Origin: CAYWBW01 sp964456745
GTDB lineage: Bacteria > Patescibacteriota > Gracilibacteria > GCA-2401425 > JAJOLG01
Direction of reading: 5' to 3'
DNA: 64,000 nucleotides
Assembly (NCBI GenBank): GCA_964456745.1
Contig: CAYWBW010000007.1
Span: 1 to 64,000 of the forward strand
Below are positions 13,004 through 23,661 of this stretch, in pieces. The notes beneath the pieces are model-generated. The model was not told the origin of the DNA and searched no databases. It saw nothing but the letters and a program-made list of their open reading frames with translations. Each line of letters opens with the position of its first letter. The first letter of the stretch is position 1. Position numbers and translations under genes: made by a program.

Positions 13004-13420
13004 TTTTCTATATTAAAAATATTTTTATCTTCAGACACTTAATTACTTTATTTAAAAAGCAACTTATATACAAGTAAGATTTTCAGATCTAAAATTATAT
13101 CTAAAACCAATTTTATTTTTAGAAATTAAATTCAGTCCAGCGATGCATTTTGAGAATTACCCCTTAGACTTGATTTACAAATCGTATGAATTCACTTTTT
13201 AAGCAGATCGTCTTTGCGATGAACGTAATGAAATAAAGTGAAGAAGCAATCCATATGCCAGTTAAAGACATTACTACACATAGATTGCTTTGCCTTGCTC
13301 GCAAAGACAGATGTTTTGCTTAAAGCAAATTGCTAAAAAGGTGAATACTAACTACAAATCAATTTGACTTTTCTTAAATAACTTATATCATTGAATACTA
13401 AATTTATTTAAGTTTTAATT
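13004..13420. other. 417-bp intergenic region with a REPIN-like repeat
   Basis: This lies between the divergent starts of glyS and the pentapeptide-repeat gene. It holds the inverted-repeat element at 13209-13308. The rest is AT-rich and should contain both promoters. I see no ORF or RNA gene in it. Confidence 0.7.
13209..13308 (+). repeat. REPIN-like inverted repeat, family 2, copy A
   Basis: About 100 bp bounded by GTCTTTGCGA and TCGCAAAGAC, with inner GAAGCAATCC and GATTGCTT arms around a central spacer (ATATGCCAGTTAA...). A near-identical copy lies in opposite orientation at 37025-37125. Two REP-like units facing each other with a short spacer match the REPIN arrangement. No REP-associated (RAYT) transposase is visible in the window. 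Confidence 0.85.
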
Positions 13421-14854
13421 ATGAAAAAACCAGACAATCCAAAATCAGGAGAAGAAAATACTTCTACGCCAAAATCACCACAAACAAGAAGGAGATCTGC
13501 CACAGTTGAACGATTGATGGCAAACAAAAGAGCAAGATTAGCACAAAAAAAAACTACAAAAACACCTGAAACCCATATCAATACACAAGATTCTGCTGAA
13601 ACATCTTTAATAAATTCAACTAATCAAAATGAAGTAGTACTTTCTGCAATTAAGCAACTTTCTAATGAAATTGAAGAATCGGGACTTGCTTTTAGCAAAT
13701 CTCTTAATACCCTCAAAAAAACAGTAGAAAATCAATGACAGATAGATCTTGAAATATTAAAGACAATTCTAAGTCAAATTCAAAGTTTATCTGACAGATT
13801 GAACAATACTACGCTACCTAATAATACTTCACAAGATGAAACAAGTGGATTATGAAAAACTGAAATATCACAAGACAAAAAAAGAATTGCCAAAAATACA
13901 ATTACTAAAACACCACAGCAAATTAGAGAATGAATAACAAGCAGGCTTGCTGGTGTATTACTTGATATAAATTTTATTGCTGATAGAAAACAATGGGAAA
14001 AGTGGTTTGATTGAGACATTACAGACTGCAATTCATTCATTGATTTTTTAGACAATTTAAGGAATCACTGTCTTAGCAATCCTGAGGAGACAAAACCCTT
14101 GGTTAGAAAATTTTTAAATATTAGAAGGAAAATAAAGAAAAGCTTACCACTTACCCAGAGTGAAGCAAATTTAATAATGGAATTTAGATTAAAAAATCTT
14201 AAATGAGCTAATTTTAAAAATTTATATTTAATGAATTGAGATTTGTCTTGAGGTGATCACAGAAAAGCAATATTTAATTGAGCACATCTTAATAATGCTA
14301 ATTTTTTGCGATCTTGTAATAATGATGCAGTGTTTGATAATAGTGATCTTAGTAAAGCTAATATGCAAAGGACTAAAAATTGATGAGCTTCATTTATTTG
14401 AGCAACTGCAAAAAAAACAATTTTCAATCATTCCAATAATCAAAATGCAGTGTTTAACAATAGTAAGCTTGAAGAGGCTGAATTAAATCAATGTGACAAC
14501 AGAGGAAGCTTATTTATTTGAGCAAGATTAACTAAAGCACATATTAATCAATCAGATAATACTAGTGCAAATTTTAGCGATAGCAACCTTTATAAAATTG
14601 CAATAGAAAATTCAACCAATATAAAAACTACATTTACAGACGCCCATGCAACGCATTCTAGTCTTAAATGATCTGACAATACATGAGCTGATTTCCAAAG
14701 AGCTGATTTCGAAAGAGCATGCTTTGCTTGAACTAAAAATAAAAAGGCGATATTCAAAAAAACAGATTTATGGAGAGCAGATTTCAGAAAAGCACGTTGA
14801 AAAAAAGTTTTATGGGGCTTTTTACAAAGAGTTTTTTGAACATGGAAAGTTTAA
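13421..14854 (+). CDS. Pentapeptide-repeat protein, 477 aa
   Basis: The N-terminal 100 residues are basic and low-complexity (RRRSATVERLMANKRARLAQKK). A helical region (about 100-260) leads to about 190 residues of pentapeptide-like repeats of the form A(N/D/I)(F/L)xx, such as GANFKN, NANFLR, NAVFNN and ADFQRADFERA. These should fold into a right-handed quadrilateral beta helix. The repeats are irregular and rich in Asn and Cys. The protein ends WGFLQRVFGTWKV, an amphipathic tail that could touch membrane. There is no signal peptide. Pentapeptide proteins such as Qnr/MfpA mimic DNA, but most have no known role, and I infer none here. Confidence 0.85.
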
Positions 14855-14913
14855 ACTTGTAATCTGATTAATATTTCCTATCATTTTCTTAATTAAAAAT
14901 AAGATAATATTTT

Positions 14914-15846
14914 ATGAAGATCGCTACTCGTGCAGCTTTTTGAGAAGCCTTACTCGAACTATGAGAAAAAAATGAAAATATTATTGTTCTTGATGCCGAT
15001 TTATCTTGATCAACAAAAACTGCTGATTTTGCTAAAAAATTTCCTGAAAGATTTTTTAATATGTGAATTGCAGAGCAAGATCTTGTATGAACAGCTGCTG
15101 GTCTTTCAGTAGAATGAAAATTACCTGTTTGTGCTAGCTTTGCGATATTTTCTACATGAAGAGCATGGGATCAGATGAGAAATACGGTATGTTATTCAAA
15201 ACTTCCAGTAATTTTAGTTGGTTCACATGCATGAATACTTACCTGAGAAGACTGAGCGAGTCATCAATCCTTGGAAGACATAGCATTAATGAGATCAATC
15301 CCAAATGTTAGAATAATACAACCTGCAGATGCAGTTGAAACAAAGTCTGCTCTTGAATATTTGATTAATAATCCCGGTCCAACATATTTAAGAACAACAA
15401 GAGCTTGAGTTTATAGTGTTAATAACCCTGATTATAAATTTACTCTTTGAAAAAATATAATACTATCTGATCTTTGATCAGATGCAGCAATTTTTGCTAC
15501 ATGAGCTACTGTATGAAACTCTATAATGGCTGCTGAAAAATTAAATGAAGAATGAATCAAAATAAAAGTCATCAATATATCATCGATAAAACCATTGGAT
15601 GAAAAAAATATAATACAAATTTGCACTACTTGTCCAAATATTTTTACAGTAGAAGATCATTCTATAACTTGATGAATATGATCTGCAGTAAGCGAAGTAA
15701 TTGCTGAAAATTGAATTGATTGCAAACTTAAAAGAATATGAATGACAACATTTTGAGAATCATGAACAACTGAAGACCTTTATGCAAAGTATTGATTAAA
15801 TTTTGAATGAATTTATAATAGTGTAAAAACATTTCTTAATAAATAA
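14914..15846 (+). CDS. Transketolase, C-terminal subunit
   Basis: 310 aa covering the pyrimidine-binding and C-terminal domains of a split transketolase. It begins at KIATRAAFGEAL and shows VLDADLSGSTKT, the FNMGIAEQDL motif that carries the catalytic Glu, and SFAIFSTGRAWDQ. The usual domain end TTFGESG..EDLY is present. In many bacteria and archaea such halves pair with a separate N-terminal TPP-binding subunit. No such subunit is next to it here, so it must be elsewhere or missing. In the non-oxidative pentose-phosphate route it would move two-carbon units between sugar phosphates. DXS-type synthase is unlikely, given the length and lack of the N-terminal half. Confidence 0.85.
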
Positions 15847-15855
15847 CATGAAAAA

Positions 15856-16026
15856 ATGAATTTAACAATAAATCTAAAAAATAAATTTAATAATATTTCA
15901 AAAACTGATTTAGAAATCATACTAGAAAACATGCTATCTGAATATAATGACAATGACATAGCCTTACTAAAAAAATATTATGAATGCGTTAACCTTTCTG
16001 ATGATAAATATATTAATATTAAATAA
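15856..16026 (+). CDS. Putative antitoxin, 56 aa
   Basis: A short acidic ORF whose TAA stop overlaps the ATG of the next gene (TAATG). The sequence is mainly helical (KTDLEIILENMLSEYNDND) and ends with a charged tail. The overlap and size relation to the RelE-like gene fit the antitoxin of a type II toxin-antitoxin operon. No DNA-binding motif is clear. The ATG at 15856 is used because the ATG at 15848 gives only five codons. Confidence 0.55.
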   Translation: MNLTINLKNKFNNISKTDLEIILENMLSEYNDNDIALLKKYYECVNLSDDKYINIK

Positions 16027-16283
16027 TGATTATTACAAAAATAATCGAGCTTGAATATATTAATAAATATCTTGAATCTAGAAAATTAACAAATCAATAT
16101 TTAAAATCTAAACGATTAATATTGTCATGAGATACAAATTCAGTTAATTTTAAAAAAAGAAAGCCAAAGACATTAAAAATATATCAATTTAGAATAAATA
16201 AACAATATAGAGCCTATTGATTTTTTGACCTAAAAAATAAAACGCTTTTTAAAGTTATTGAAATAAACGATCACCAAAATTAA
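16026..16283 (+). CDS. RelE/ParE-like toxin, 85 aa
   Basis: A small basic protein with the layout of the RelE/ParE superfamily: an N-terminal helix with Lys/Arg, then FKKRKPKTLKIYQFRINKQ, a YRAYGFFD strand, and the C-terminal strand FKVIEINDHQN. The family typically shows R..YR, a strand, then an H near the end. RelE-type members cleave mRNA in the ribosome; ParE-type members poison gyrase. I cannot decide between them, because catalytic residues differ among subfamilies. It overlaps the upstream 56-aa gene and sits 11 bp before the second glycyl-tRNA synthetase gene. Confidence 0.62.
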
Positions 16284-16294
16284 CAATAAAACAT

Positions 16295-17670
16295 ATGAAA
16301 AAACAAGATATCACCATTGAGCAGTTTGCCAATATTTTAAAACAAAATGCTATCATAGAACAAGCATTTCAAGACATATGATGATCTGAATGATGTTTTA
16401 ATTACTCAAATGCATGAGTTTTATATAAAGAAAAACTTATTAAATTGTGGAGGAATTTTTTTGTTAACAATCAAGATGATGTCTTTGAAATTGACTCGCC
16501 TACTATAAACAAAAGGATAATGTTAGATAGATCTGGGCATACTAAAACTTTTTTTGACTATGTTGTAGTAAATCCCAAAAGCTGACTTAAGCACAGAATA
16601 GACAAACTCATAGAAGAACAATATCCTGAAGTTCAGGTAATAAATCAAGTTAAATGGTATCAAGATTTTATTAAAGAAAATGAGTTAATATTTAAATGAG
16701 ATTGAGCAAATAAAGTAAAAGATGTAAAAATTGAAGAAGAAAAATTAATGTTTGAGCTTCAAACAAAAGACCTAATGAGACCTGAAACCTGTCAAAATAT
16801 TTTTGTTGACTGATTTAATTTAGCTAAAAATAATTGAAAAATTTCATGAAATTTACCATATGCAATAGCTCAAATATGAAAATGATATAGAAAAGAAATT
16901 TCCTGAGCTCAAAATTCACTACTAAGAAGAAAGGAATTTTACATGGCAGAACTTGAATGGTATTGTAGAGAAGAAGATTCGAGTATGATTTTTGAAAAAG
17001 CGCTATCTCAATGTAAAGAATTTTATTATAAAATCTTAGGATTTTCTGAAAAAAATCTTAGATTTAGAGATCTTCCTAAAGAAGATCTTGCTCATTATTC
17101 AAAAAGAACAATTGACGTTGAGTATAGTTCCCATGGTGATGGGCTGAAATTCAATGACTTGCAAATCGAACTAATTATGATATTTCAAATCAACACTGAA
17201 GAAAAGATGTTCATGTTATAGAGCCTTCATTTTGAATAGATAGACTCATGCTAGCAATAATTTTTGAAGGACTTGAAATAATTAAAGACGAAGACTGAAC
17301 CAACCTTTTTAAATTTAATTATCCAGCAAATCTTCAGCCTTATGATCTTACAATCCTCCCTGTTGTAGATAGCTCTAAATACAATCTTCTTGATCATTAT
17401 AAACAATGTAAGAAATTGCTATGGGATAAATATAACATCTTATTTCTAGATCAAAATAAATGATCAATGCCAAAAAGAATGCTTAATTCTGATTGTATTT
17501 GAGCAAAATTAAATATTGTCTTAGATCAAGATGTTTGAGAAAAAATTTGATCAAGAGTGAATGACGGAACTGTTCAACTAAGAAAAATTTGAGCTAGCAA
17601 GAAAGAGCAAATAAAAATTGAGTTTGATAAAAAAAGTTTATTAAACTGAATTGAGGAAATGCTTGATTAA
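16295..17670 (+). CDS. Second, divergent glycyl-tRNA synthetase, frame interrupted once
   Basis: It encodes about 458 aa of a class II glycyl-tRNA synthetase if one base is restored. The first frame runs from 16295 to a TAG at 17219. The conserved continuation (WAEIQGLANRTNYD, then EPSFGIDR) is in another frame and ends with TAA at 17668. Adding one T at 17128-17129 would give YSFPWGWAEIQG, matching the family. Core motifs remain: MRPETCQNIF, AIAQIGKGYRKEIS and GIDR. The anticodon-binding part has diverged from the first copy: the usual QDEIGTPY is replaced by NSDCIGAKL. It starts just after the toxin gene, and its TAA shares TTAA with the fbp stop on the other strand. It could be a real paralogue with a sequencing error, or a decaying gene. 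Confidence 0.82.
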
Positions 17671-18572
17671 CACAACACCCTCACAACCCTCTCAACTTCA
17701 TTTTTTGACCCTACTATTATAGGGCATCTTTGATGTATGTCTTTTATTTCTAAATCCACGATTTCTTCTCACTTTTCTGTAAGAGATGTTCATCCGCAAG
17801 CTTTTGCAAGAAATGAAAACGGACCTACCTCATAGGCAAGTCTCAACTTTCAATTTGGATATTTTGAATGAGAAGGGTAAGAAAAAATTCATTCTCATTT
17901 TAGAAAAATCGCTCAAACATCAGGAACCATTCAGCCTGAATACCTTAGGGTCTTTCATTCCTCTAGCCATAAATCAATACATTTTTTATATTTCGGATTC
18001 TCTCTGCAGGCTCTTAAATTTCAAGGTGAAAAATTTTTCGTATCTTTTTTTAAAGAAATGTCAGATTTAGAAAGAATAAAATCTCAGGTTTCTGATAATG
18101 TAAATTCATTTAAATCATCTCAAAAAGAAATAAGCAAAGTAATTCTTGGTCAATAAACTAAGCATCAAGCGCAACACATATCTTTAACTTTTTTTCAAAC
18201 AATATCTTTTCACTCAAATATTCAAAAAATACTTCCAACAGATAGATTTACATCTAATAAAGATGATCAATCAATGGGATCATAAGCAATAGTATAGTCT
18301 CAGCTATCATTTATATTCATTTTCTCATCTTGTTCTTCAGACACCAAGCAGGCAACTCATGATAAATTTTTAAAATTCTCAATCATAATTTCATCACATA
18401 TAATATCTAAACTCATTTGATTTTCTCAATGAACATTATGATTTTCAGAAAAAGATTTATCTTCTTCTAGCAGTGCTTTATTTATTGCTTTGCTGGATTT
18501 TTCAAAACTCAATATAATCTCAGAAAGCCTTTCGTTAACTACTTTTTTCTTTAAATATTCTCGTAATAACAT
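17667..18572 (-). CDS. fbp: Fructose-1,6-bisphosphatase, class I
   Basis: Hydrolyses fructose-1,6-bisphosphate, the committed step of gluconeogenesis, 301 aa (family usual about 330). Family signatures are clear on the minus strand: VSEEQ, the metal-binding DPIDGSS (followed by LLDVNLSVGSIFGI), LRYSGGMVPDV for substrate binding, FLKGEGIFSYP, GKLRLAYEVGPFSFL and the final IHQRCPIIVGS. The opposite strand also looks open in stretches but breaks at stops. The stop overlaps the convergent synthetase stop by four bases. It goes with the aldolase and TIM genes at 58-60 kb. Confidence 0.93.
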
Positions 18573-18819
18573 TTTATTAAAATTAATTTATCCTTATGAT
18601 ATCAAAACTTTTACAGTAAGTATAATTAATATTTGATGTTTTAAAAATTGTAAAATCATTTTTTAAATCAATATCAGAATATATATCATACAAACTATTC
18701 CTGTAGTCCAGAAAGCTAAAGCATTCTGTTGAAAGAAATTTCTAAATTAAAAAACAATGGAGTAAATTTTAAAAAAAATATAATTTAAATTTTATCCTCA
18801 AATTTTTTAAAATATCTTA

Positions 18820-21800
18820 CTATTTTTTCTTATTAAAAATCGAAGTATTTATCATATTAATATATTCATGAAACTTACTTTCTGCGTTACTTACTTGATA
18901 ATACGATGGTCTTAAATTCTCAACTGTAAACTCATCTATATTATCATCTTCTTTTGGAACAAGGTAAGCAACAATTATATTTTTTGTAGTATATCCCTGA
19001 TCTGTGTCTTCAATATCAATGTATATAGGTCTATCACCTTCACCATCTAGCACTTCTGGTATCACTACAGGACTAATAAATTCAAAAAATCAATCTTGAT
19101 TTGTATTAGTAGTTCAAAGCAATTGTCTATTAACTGAAATTCTGATATTTGATCAAGGCCAAGCATATCACAAAACATGCAATTTTTCTCAAGACTTAAT
19201 ACGATAAGAATTTCTTGGATAAATAAAACCAGGAGATTTATCTTTATCAATTGAAAGTTGTGAATAAAGTAAGCAATCCTCTCTTGAGAGACTAGAAGAC
19301 AATAAATCATGTCAATTTTCATAATATTCTTTTCACTCACCTTCTTCAAATTTTTTGAAAAAATCAATTATAACTCAGTCACACGAGGCTGCAAATATCA
19401 AATCACTTTCTCAAAATGAATACTTAGCATCCTGAGATGTTATCACATGAGTTTTCTCATTTAACTGCTTATTTTCAAATATAGACATAAAAAGAATTTC
19501 ATTAAAAGTTTTTAACTTAATCTCATCTTCTGTCATAAAATCTACCAATGTTCATGTCTTTGGAGACTTTATTATATCTCATACAGATAAATATTCTCAA
19601 TTAAAATGATATATTCAAGGATTATAAACAATATTTTCAATTCATGTTTTTTTATGGATTACCGTTGTTCATTTAGACAAAATTGCAAAAACTCCATCAC
19701 TTTTTATTTCAATCATAGAAGATGGAGCCATGAGAAGAGATACTCATGGAGATATTGTGACATCACCTGAGCTAAATAAATTAAGAGTAGAAAAATCTAA
19801 TACGCTTCATGTATTTCGGAATCTTGAAAATTCAAATTTCAACCTACTTCAAGATAAAAGCTTAATATCATCTCAAACTCATTGTAATGAATTTGGAGTA
19901 AAATATGTATCAGGATAAAGCATTGATGGCACACCTGAAAAATCAGTTGGTTGCCTCATGCGAAAACTTACCCTGTCATATATCGTACTATCTGATTGAT
20001 ACGAAGCTGATAAATAATATACTGAATTACCTGGATTATCAAGACCCTGAAGGAGTTCTTCATTCAAATATAAAAGTCTTGGAGAAATTCAGGCACATTT
20101 TCATGTTTGATCAACTGTTATGCTAAATGCATAAGGATCTTGCACATAAGGAACAATCTCTTCTAATGAAACTGTAGTAGCTTGCTTAAATTCTTTCCAA
20201 AATCTAAAATAAACCGTTGAACCTGGCTTTGCATTACATTCAAAAGGAATATATCTTGAATAATATTGTTCTCATGATATTGGAGTTACAATTTCTGGAA
20301 AATCTTTTTGGGTATTTTTAATTGGCAAAGTTCATAGCTTTTTTGTCCCTAAAAAAATTCGTAATTCTATTTCATTAAATTCATGTAAATCTATATATAA
20401 TTTAAAATCTCATTTATCATCAGTAAGTGTTTGAACAATCTTATTTGGGAGCCTTGCTGAAATTAATGTATTTGGAAGATATGATCATGCAATTACTGGT
20501 CTTTTTGAATCTGTTTCATAAACCCCATCTTTATTTAAAGTATGATAAAAAAGCACGCTAGCTGATCCAGATTTCATTTTAAACTGCTTTGGAGGAGCTC
20601 ATATTAAATTTCATTGATCATCTAAATATTGGACTGAAATCTGATAAGCATCTTTTTCATCATCAGATAAATGATCTAATCATGTACCACTTAACATTTC
20701 ATCTAAATTATCTCACTCCAAATATGGAAAGCTTGCCACAGGTTTAAAAGAAAATTCTCAATTTGATCACACCCTCATCTTGTGAGTTAGACTAGTTGGC
20801 TGCACATGAACAAATGGTAAGTTACTTCAAGTATTCCAAGTAAAAATTGGCATATTCATAGGAAGTCAATTTAATCTTGGCATATGTGCTATAAGTGATG
20901 AAAAATTAGGAGGAGTTTCATCAAAGGAGTCTTGCTTTGAATATCAAGAATAAAAAGAAAGATCTGCTCATGCAACAGCTCAACTTCATTTTATAACAGG
21001 ATTATTTCATCAAATGGTAATCCCACCAGAAGAAATATTTGTAATTTCTGGAACATAAAAATCATAGACTAAAACATAATAAAAAATATTATAATTATCT
21101 GGCTGTGTATTTCATAAATTTTCAAACGCAGAAGGTTCAATTTCCTCTGTTTGACCATAATACTCTCAAAATGCACGAAATCCATCAGGTCAAAATCAAT
21201 AAAAAGCATCTGCCCACGCTGTTTTAAGTAATTTTACATCCATATCTTTAGCAAGTAATATTATGTGTAAAGTATGATGGCCTGGCTCAAATGTGCCATC
21301 TAAAATAAAAGATCATCTTGATATTGGATTAGATACATAGTCCACTACTCATCATGTAGATCATAATACTTGTCAAGCAATCATGTCATCACTATTAATA
21401 CTTATAGTCGGATCATCATCCATCTGAATTCAATTCTCTGTCCAATCATCAGAATTAGGAGGTGTACCTAAAACTAAACCTATATCAGATTCTTTAATAT
21501 TAATAATTTCTCATAAATTCATTCAATAAAATCATTTAAAATTCTCATCTTGCTCTTTAGCATATATTCAAAAAATTCTTCTGTATCAAAAATCAAACAT
21601 AGCAGAAAAATTTAATTTATTGTTTTTTTCAAATGTAAAAATATTTTGTGGCGCTATTCATGCATTATAATCATATATAAACTTTAAAGGCATTTTTCAT
21701 TTCATATATCACCTACTCTTGCCACAATATTGAGCACTAGGATTATAAAATGTAGGAGTATTAATACAATAATCCTCTTCAGGATTAAAAACTATACAGT

Positions 21801-23199
21801 CTTTATCTGGCAGACATCAAAATCATCACGTAGTTTCAAATTTAAAAAACTTATTAGAAAAACAACTACTAGTTTCGCCCATGTAAGTTAAAATCTGATT
21901 TTCTTTTATGTCCAACTCTGATTCTATTCATTTTCTTAAATTCCAATAACTTAAATCAGCATTGGAATCTGGCGTGTTATTGCAATAAGATCAAAGAGTT
22001 GATTCAGTACTTGCATCAGGAGGTCAAGTTGCAGTTATTCATTCATATAGCTCATTTTGAAATATATAATTTTCCAAATCTCAAGAAGAGAAAAATGAAT
22101 TTTTTATCGCAGTCTCATCTCAAGGTTGCGAAGTAGTATAGTAATAAGTATCATGATTTTGTACCACAACTCAATTGTCTATTATAAAAACTTTTGAATT
22201 ATTAACATTTTCTCCTAATTCTTTTTCAAAAACTAAAGGAACACCAAATATATTATTATTTATTTTAATTTTATTCGATATCTGTACGGCAACGGAACAC
22301 TTGTCATTTGCACATCTTATTCAATGTGAGCTATTTTCTAAATAATCAATACCGATATATTTTTTTGAAGAAGGAACAATTGTAAAATCATTATTAGAAC
22401 TGTTTGACTCAATTTTAATTCAATACAACTTACCAGTAGGATTTTTAATCAATAAGACTATTTGTGAATTAATCCTAGCTACATCTATTATTGATGAGTC
22501 GTTAGGAAATTCACCTTCAAGTTCACTTGAAATATCATACAACTTCTCCCAACCAACAACTCAAGATTCATAATATTTCCAAATGTCAACTTTCCCATCT
22601 CATCAAAAAGAATAAAAACTCAAATCAAACTCTTTAACGACTTGTCACAGCCTTGGTGGAAAAATACCTTCAAATCAGACGTTTGAGTTGAAATCAATTG
22701 ACTTAACATCAAGTGGATTAAAAGATATATGCAACATTCATTCTGAGTATATAGATGGAAGAGTTCACTTAATCAAACTTATCTTTAATGGATCAATGGA
22801 AATATCCATCTTTGCATAATTATTAAAAAGATATGATCAATACGCTAAAAAATCATTAACCTCCAAATTCCATGAATTTAAGTCATAGGGGCAGGTGTCA
22901 ACCTCAGTGGTAAGATCTATTGGATTCATTTGACGAAGAAACACTGATCAGTCATTATTTTCAAAAAAGAAAAAATAAACCTTTCCATCATCTTTTATTA
23001 CAGGAATATATTTATTCCAAATGGCCTGTAATGGCATTTCGTCTACCTCACAAGTAAATGCAAGAGAAGATATAGGAATTAAAAAAAGAAAAAATATTAT
23101 GCAAATTATTTTTCAATTTATATTTTTCAATTTTCAATTTTCAATACTTGAGATTAGTATTTTTAAACGACTAACAATGAAATAAAAAAAATTCTCCAT
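18820..23199 (-). CDS. Giant secreted surface protein, 1459 aa
   Basis: One uninterrupted frame of 1460 codons. The N-terminus has a basic stretch then a hydrophobic signal segment ending near FLIPISSLAFTCEVD (about residues 35-55), so export is likely. The rest is rich in Ser, Asn, Asp, Trp, Tyr and Phe with strand-like alternation. It contains segments that resemble Ig-like or carbohydrate-binding-like beta domains, for example one around residues 880-1000 with ISGGITI followed by aromatic residues. I see no catalytic motif, no LPXTG and no C-terminal membrane anchor; the end is IFNKKK. It is likely a surface or adhesion protein, by inference from size and composition. An AT-rich 247-bp gap with nothing recognisable separates it from fbp. 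Confidence 0.8.
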
Positions 23200-23307
23200 T
23201 TATAATATTTTGTTTATTTTAAGCAACTTTTCGGATAATTAAACAGGAAAGCTTATTAATATAATTGACAATTATATATTATATTTCAATCATATGTGAT
23301 TTTTTAC

Positions 23308-23343
23308 TTGACATTTGACACATTCGTAGTATTATACTTATAT
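23308..23343 (+). promoter_or_regulatory. Two overlapping sigma70-like promoters for the Ser/Ala-rich gene
   Basis: TTGACA at 23308-23313 is followed after 17 bp by ATTATA. A second TTGACA at 23315-23320 is followed after 17 bp by TTATAT. They overlap, and the ATG lies at 23370. Two perfect -35 hexamers seven bases apart are unusual and suggest strong or dual initiation. Confidence 0.65.
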
Positions 23344-23369
23344 AAATTTTAATTATTAATCAAAATACC

Positions 23370-23654
23370 ATGAGCATATCACAAGTATCATCAGTACCAT
23401 CAATATCTTCAAGAGCAACAAAAAATAATCCAACAATTCAAGTAACAGAATGAGCTGGTAAAAATGTTGTTAATTCAGCACCTGGATCAAGTGTTCAAGT
23501 TGAAAAAGCATCAGCTAATGCGATACAAGCAGTACAAGCAAGTTCAAGATCAGCTATGTCTGTTTATACTAAACGAGGTAATGTAATAAGTAACTCTGTA
23601 AACATGTCTAAATCATGATGAGGAAATTGATTGGGTTTTAGTACAGCTGCCTAA
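23370..23654 (+). CDS. Small Ser/Ala-rich protein, 94 aa
   Basis: Not recognised. The composition is unlike its neighbours: rich in Ser, Ala, Val, Asn and Gln, low in Lys and Glu, with no Trp and no Cys. It starts MSISQVSSVPSISSRATKNN, has a helical middle (ASANAIQAVQASSRSAM) and ends in a Gly-rich tail (SKSGGGNGLGFSTAA) in which several Gly are TGA. There is no signal peptide. It sits alone between two giant secreted-protein genes with a strong-looking promoter, so an abundant small structural or secreted product is possible. It ends 7 bp from the convergent PGRP-SpoIID stop. Confidence 0.7.
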
Positions 23655-23661
23655 GTGTCTT

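Noticed and set aside
17100..17135. Programmed ribosomal frameshift in the second GlyRS
   Set aside because: No slippery heptamer or downstream hairpin is visible; a missing base or decay is simpler.
17737..18156. Plus-strand frame with two in-frame stops resembling a pseudogene
   Set aside because: The minus strand encodes intact FBPase with DPIDGSS and the other family motifs.
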